NCBI GenBank assembly: GCA_934591815.1
Contig: CAKTPV010000020.1
Span: 1-35,037, forward strand
Length of the DNA: 35,037 nt
From: an uncultured Oscillospiraceae bacterium
GTDB taxonomy: Bacteria; Bacillota; Clostridia; Oscillospirales; Oscillospiraceae
Direction: 5' to 3'
Of the stretch, positions 24,754 to 35,037 are shown piece after piece. The translations under genes were made by a program, and so were the position numbers. Position 1 is the stretch's first letter; every line of letters starts with the position of its first letter. The notes under the pieces were generated by a model, which saw only the letters and a list, made by a program, of their open reading frames with translations, was not told the DNA's origin and searched no databases.

Positions 24754-26454
24754 ATGAAAAAAGAAAAGATAAAAGTCTATATCTATACTCGCGTGTCTAC
24801 CGCCATGCAGATTGACGGATACTCTCTGGATGCCCAGAAATCCAGAATGAAAGCCTATGCCGAGTTCAATGACTATGAGATTGTGGGCGAATATGAGGAC
24901 GCCGGAAAATCCGGCAAGTCCATAGAGGGCAGAATCCAGTTCAATCAGATGATGGAGGACATCAAGTCCGGCAAGGACGGCGTATCCTATGTGCTGGTGT
25001 TCAAGCTTTCGCGCTTCGGCAGAAATGCGGCAGACGTTCTTTCCACTTTACAGGTCATGCAGGATTTCGGTGTCAATCTGATTTGCGTGGAGGATGGGAT
25101 CGATTCCTCCAAGGATGCGGGGAAGCTGATGATCTCCGTTTTGTCGGCGGTTGCGGAGATTGAGCGTGAAAACATCCGTGTGCAGACGATGGAGGGCAGA
25201 ATCCAGAAAGCCCGTGAGGGGAAATGGAACGGCGGTTTTGCGCCTTATGGCTATAAGCTGGAAAAGGGACAGCTTTTCATCAATGAGGAAGAAGCTGCGG
25301 CAATCCGCGTGATTTTTGACCAGTATGTGCATACGGATACCGGCGCAAACGGCCTTGCAAAATACCTTGCAACCCACGGGATTCACAAAATTCAAAGGCA
25401 AAACGGAAAAAATCCCTTATTCGATGCAGCGTTGATCCGCAGGATTCTAAAAAATCCGGTATACTGCGGGAAAATCGCCTATGGCAGACGTCGAACGGAG
25501 AAGGTGCATGGCACCCGAAATGATTACCGGCTGGTAGAACAAGACGATTATCTGCTGGTAGATGGTCTGCATGAGGGAATCGTCTCCGAAGAACTATGGC
25601 ACGAGGCGCAGGTCAAGCTACTGGCACAAGCGGAGAAATACGAACACGTCAACAGGGGCAAGGATACAAAAATACATCTGCTGTCCGGTATTGTGAAATG
25701 CCCGGTCTGCGGCGTAGGAATGTATGGAAACAAAAGCATCAAGCATAAAGCAGATGGTACGAAATACAAGGACTTCTTTTATTACAGCTGTAAGCACCGT
25801 GCGATGACGCGCGGTCATAAATGCGACTTCAAGAAGCAGATCAATGAAGAACTGCTGGACAGCGCCGTTGCAGAGGTCATTGTAAAGCTGGTAAGCAATC
25901 CGAAATTTGCCGCCATGATGCAGGAAAAGATCAGCATGAAGGTGGATACCTCTGCCATTGAGCAGGAGATCGCGGCGCATGAAAAGCAGCTTCGCCAGAG
26001 CTATTCCGTAAAGGCACGGCTGATGGATGAAATTGATTCTCTTGACCCGGACGATAAGCACTACATCAAACGCAAAGCAGACCTTGATGACCGGCTTTAC
26101 AAGATGTATGATAAGATCGAGGATACAGAAAACCAGCTCGTTGCTGCCAGAGCCAAGAAGATGGCGATTGAGGCGGAAAAGCTGACAGGCGACAATATCT
26201 ACAAGGTGCTGATTTACTTTGATAAGCTCTATTCCGTCATGGACGATCAGGAAAAGCGGCAGCTTATGGAATCGCTGCTTTCCGAAGTCCAGATTTATGA
26301 GGAACGGCAGCCCAACGGCCAGTGGCTCAAGTCCATCAAATTCAAGCTCCCAATCATTGCGGAAGATATGAGCTTGAGTTTGGACAATGATGCACATATC
26401 GAGAGCGTGGTGCGGTTGGAGCCGTCCCACGGCGCAAAGAAAAAGAACATATAG
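24754..26454 (+). CDS. Large serine recombinase (element integrase)
   Basis: This 566-residue protein has the resolvase/invertase catalytic domain at residues 5-150 with the nucleophile S15 in YTRVST and the arginine-containing LSRFGRN motif. A recombinase domain follows (GKWNGGFAPYGYKL), then a zinc ribbon (CPVCG and YYSC), and a coiled coil (residues 405-475). It should integrate and excise the element using short att sites, with no host helper for integration. Its last residues (H548-I-E-S-V-V-R-L-E to residue 566) lie in and beyond attR and match the expected end of RlmD, so the C-terminus is borrowed from the host gene. Before integration the protein would end differently. It is probably co-transcribed with rhuM. 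Confidence 0.95.
   Translation: MKKEKIKVYIYTRVSTAMQIDGYSLDAQKSRMKAYAEFNDYEIVGEYEDAGKSGKSIEGRIQFNQMMEDIKSGKDGVSYVLVFKLSRFGRNAADVLSTLQVMQDFGVNLICVEDGIDSSKDAGKLMISVLSAVAEIERENIRVQTMEGRIQKAREGKWNGGFAPYGYKLEKGQLFINEEEAAAIRVIFDQYVHTDTGANGLAKYLATHGIHKIQRQNGKNPLFDAALIRRILKNPVYCGKIAYGRRRTEKVHGTRNDYRLVEQDDYLLVDGLHEGIVSEELWHEAQVKLLAQAEKYEHVNRGKDTKIHLLSGIVKCPVCGVGMYGNKSIKHKADGTKYKDFFYYSCKHRAMTRGHKCDFKKQINEELLDSAVAEVIVKLVSNPKFAAMMQEKISMKVDTSAIEQEIAAHEKQLRQSYSVKARLMDEIDSLDPDDKHYIKRKADLDDRLYKMYDKIEDTENQLVAARAKKMAIEAEKLTGDNIYKVLIYFDKLYSVMDDQEKRQLMESLLSEVQIYEERQPNGQWLKSIKFKLPIIAEDMSLSLDNDAHIESVVRLEPSHGAKKKNI
26396..26404 (+). repeat. Right attachment site (attR core) in the recombinase gene
   Basis: ATATCGAGA is the copy of 12817-12825, read in the same frame as in rlmD (His548-Ile549-Glu550). 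Host-like GC-rich sequence and a host-type terminator follow. Confidence 0.75.
26405..26454 (+). pseudogene. Displaced native 3' end of rlmD
   Basis: These bases encode SVVRLEPSHGAKKKNI and the stop. Joined to RlmD residue 437 they would give a 451-residue protein of normal length, with the hydrophobic strand after the catalytic Glu restored (compare SMVLFSRVK in E. coli RumA). They now form the last codons of the recombinase. Confidence 0.7.
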
Positions 26455-26456
26455 AT

Positions 26457-26493
26457 AAAAACACCCGCAGCCACATGGCTGCGGGTGTTTTTT
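26457..26493 (+). terminator. Terminator after the recombinase, originally of rlmD
   Basis: AAAAACACCCGCAGCC pairs perfectly with its reverse complement around ACAT and runs into TTTTTT. It lies three bases after the stop codon. Confidence 0.93.
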
Positions 26494-26792
26494 CACGGGG
26501 AGGGGCGCTGCGGCAGAAAAAAGCGCCCGAAGGCGCAAATGGTGCTTGACACCGTACGGGAAGTTTGATATAATGAGACGCTTATATTGGAAAAGTGGGC
26601 GCAAATAAGCCCCCACTTTCATCTGAACGCAGTATACCATCTCCGCCGGTGAAACACAAGAGTGTTGACGTAAAAAGCAACAACAAAACCGTGCGTATCA
26701 CCACGGAGCCGCCCCATAGGGGTCGTGAACGGCTTTGGCGAGGCCGGACGCGGCCGGAACAGAAGTAACAAAGAGAAAGGCGTGATCGTTGA
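26494..26792. other. rpoB upstream region and long leader
   Basis: It contains no gene. The consensus promoter at 26546-26574 gives a leader of about 210 nt. The leader begins with a hairpin, AAAGTGGG (26592-26599) with CCCACTTT (26612-26619), and has further GC-rich inverted stretches at 26700-26760. No T-run follows the hairpin. The length suggests translational or attenuation control of rpoBC. Confidence 0.65.
26546..26574 (+). promoter_or_regulatory. Consensus sigma-A promoter for rpoB
   Basis: TTGACA (26546-26551) and TATAAT (26569-26574), both perfect consensus, are separated by exactly 17 nt. Confidence 0.95.
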
Positions 26793-30476
<3,684 letters not shown>

Positions 30477-30496
30477 GGAAAGGGAGGAGCTGAATT

Positions 30497-34249
<3,753 letters not shown>

Positions 34250-34268
34250 CCCATCCCGATCGCACTGC

Positions 34269-34303
34269 AAGCGCCCCTCCGCTGCGGCGGAGGGGCGCTT
34301 TTT
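34269..34303 (+). terminator. Intrinsic terminator after rpoC
   Basis: AGCGCCCCTCCGC pairs with GCGGAGGGGCGCT around a 4-nt loop and ends in TTTTT. Confidence 0.93.
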
Positions 34304-34387
34304 CCGCCGAGAACGGCCTTTTCGTGAAAACGCCGTATTTTCACAGGAAAATTCAGTGAACTACACAAATTTTTGTGGGGTTTCTAC

Positions 34388-34416
34388 TTGACGCACTTTG
34401 CGCCCTATGCTATAAT
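34388..34416 (+). promoter_or_regulatory. Sigma-A promoter for the L7Ae-family gene and rpsL operon
   Basis: TTGACG (34388-34393) and consensus TATAAT (34411-34416) are separated by exactly 17 nt. It restarts transcription after the rpoC terminator. Confidence 0.9.
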
Positions 34417-34475
34417 TTCAAATTGCGCGGGATTGCCCGCGGGATTTGCTATGCCATGACAGGAGGAGACCATCC

Positions 34476-34721
34476 GTGGCCGGAGAGCTGACTGCAAAGG
34501 AAAAGGTGGTAGGCTTGAAGCAGACACGGAGGGCCGTCTCACAGGGAAGCGCCAAGCGGGTCTATCTGGCCTGCGACGCCGACCCCGCCCTGACGGAGCC
34601 GCTGCTGACGCTGTGCCGGGAGCGCGGCGTGGAGGCGGACTGCTCCCTGACCATGCAGCAGCTGGGCCGGGCCTGCGGCATCGCCGTACCGGCCTCCGCC
34701 GTTGCCATCGTGGCACCATGA
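34476..34721 (+). CDS. L7Ae-family RNA-binding ribosomal protein (YbxF-like)
   Basis: This 81-residue protein belongs to the L7Ae/L30e/Gadd45 group that binds kink-turn RNA. The central GLKQTRRAVSQGSAKRVYLACDADP has the family pattern (glycine, KGs/RAV, then vyLA-D-Ad). The neighbours confirm it: the gene lies between rpoC and rpsL as ybxF does in Bacillus subtilis. I chose the GTG at 34476, about seven bases after AGGAGGAG; an ATG ten codons upstream precedes the Shine-Dalgarno sequence. Its exact role is unknown. In other Firmicutes the protein binds the ribosome or k-turn RNAs. Confidence 0.9.
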   Translation: MAGELTAKEKVVGLKQTRRAVSQGSAKRVYLACDADPALTEPLLTLCRERGVEADCSLTMQQLGRACGIAVPASAVAIVAP

Positions 34722-34730
34722 GTTTCCAGC

Positions 34731-34753
34731 CGGAATAAACTCTGTTTGTTCCG
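34731..34753 (+). repeat. Hairpin between the L7Ae-family gene and rpsL
   Basis: CGGAATAAAC pairs with GTTTGTTCCG, with one T-G wobble, around TCT. No T-run follows, so it is not a strong terminator. It lies 52 nt before the rpsL start and may serve translational feedback or mRNA processing. Confidence 0.55.
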
Positions 34754-34804
34754 TGGAAAATATAGGGAAACATCCCAGGAAATTTTCGAGAAAGGAGAAA
34801 CCAA

Positions 34805-35037
34805 ATGCCTACTTTTAACCAGCTGGTCAAGCAGGGCCGTAAGAAGAGCACCTACAAGTCCAATTCTCCCGCCATGCAGAAGGGCCTGAACACGCTGAAG
34901 AACAAGGAGACTGACCTCAGCTCCCCTCAGAAGCGCGGCGTCTGCACTGCCGTTAGAACTGCGACCCCCAAGAAGCCCAACTCCGCTCTGCGTAAGATCG
35001 CCCGTGTGCGTCTGACCAACGGCTACGAAGTCACCGC
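34805..35037 (+). CDS. rpsL: 30S ribosomal protein S12, N-terminal part
   Basis: The reading frame starts at ATG 34805 after AAAGGAG and runs past the window edge after 77 complete codons; the missing part is beyond the window. It begins [13 protein letters not shown] and contains the decoding-centre loop [11 protein letters not shown]. The lysine at the classical streptomycin site in that loop is unchanged, so the visible part carries no known resistance substitution. S12 acts in tRNA selection. It begins the str operon (rpsL-rpsG-fusA-tuf in most bacteria), downstream of the L7Ae-like gene. Confidence 0.97.
   Translation, partial: MPTFNQLVKQGRKKSTYKSNSPAMQKGLNTLKNKETDLSSPQKRGVCTAVRTATPKKPNSALRKIARVRLTNGYEVT

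Larger units (their letters stand above)
12817..26404 (+). mobile_element. Integrative mobilizable element inserted in rlmD
   Basis: The segment of about 13.6 kb is bounded by ATATCGAGA at each end and ends in a large serine recombinase gene. It contains a MobV relaxase, a pMV158-type oriT, a primase/helicase replication module, an XRE regulator and a cargo of a two-component system plus two ABC exporters. No type IV secretion genes are present, so transfer must rely on another element's conjugation machinery. Most of it is less GC-rich than the flanking secA, rlmD and rpoB genes. Excision would restore an rlmD of 451 codons ending in the residues now found at the recombinase C-terminus. The boundaries are inferred from gene structure and the repeat. 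Confidence 0.88.

Overview
The window is a piece of a Gram-positive, GC-rich Clostridia chromosome, most likely a gut Oscillospiraceae-type organism. The evidence is the order rpoB-rpoC-L7Ae-like gene-rpsL, a LexA with a Firmicutes-type SOS box, the low-GC Gram-positive promoter and Shine-Dalgarno style, and host codon use strongly biased to G/C. I cannot name the species from sequence alone.

Layout: (1) 1-2500 holds rplQ, two small zinc-ribbon proteins and a lipoprotein NodB-type polysaccharide deacetylase. (2) 2500-3340 holds an AT-richer orphan gene flanked on both sides by copies of the secG 3' end, followed by secG. (3) 3560-9705 holds lexA with its SOS box, an orphan family-5 solute-binding lipoprotein translationally coupled to pgeF, and secA. 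(4) 9843-12825 holds a beta-CASP metallo-beta-lactamase nuclease in one transcription unit with rlmD, a 23S rRNA m5U methyltransferase. (5) About 12817-26404 is an integrated mobilizable element of about 13.6 kb. (6) 26405-35037 holds the displaced native 3' end of rlmD, its terminator, then rpoB-rpoC, an L7Ae-family gene and the start of rpsL.

The mobile element is the most interesting part. It sits inside the 3' end of rlmD, at the codons for Ile and the catalytic base Glu (Glu424 in E. coli RlmD/RumA). Both junctions read the short shared sequence ATATCGAGA in the same frame. The insertion has therefore swapped gene ends: rlmD now ends in a 107-residue element-encoded tail, and the serine recombinase at the other end finishes on what looks like the original RlmD C-terminus. 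In order, the element carries a LytTR response regulator and a soluble GHKL kinase, two fused ABC exporter half-transporters, a pMV158-type oriT (TAGTGTG/TTATAC under a hairpin), an XRE regulator, a CHC2 zinc-finger protein, a P4/D5-type primase-helicase, a small HTH-like protein, a MobV relaxase, a small unknown, a RhuM protein with its own palindromic promoter, and the recombinase. It has no type IV secretion genes, so it should be mobilized in trans.

The cargo looks like one regulated export unit. The ABC genes are preceded by two direct repeats 21 bp apart, placed just upstream of a poor -35 and a TGn-extended -10, as expected for LytTR activation. The second repeat also forms the left arm of an intrinsic terminator for the kinase gene. 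No exported peptide or bacteriocin gene is visible, so what is sensed and what is exported are unknown. The regulator begins 15 nt after the chimeric rlmD with no clear promoter, so the cargo may be read from the host housekeeping promoter at 9843.
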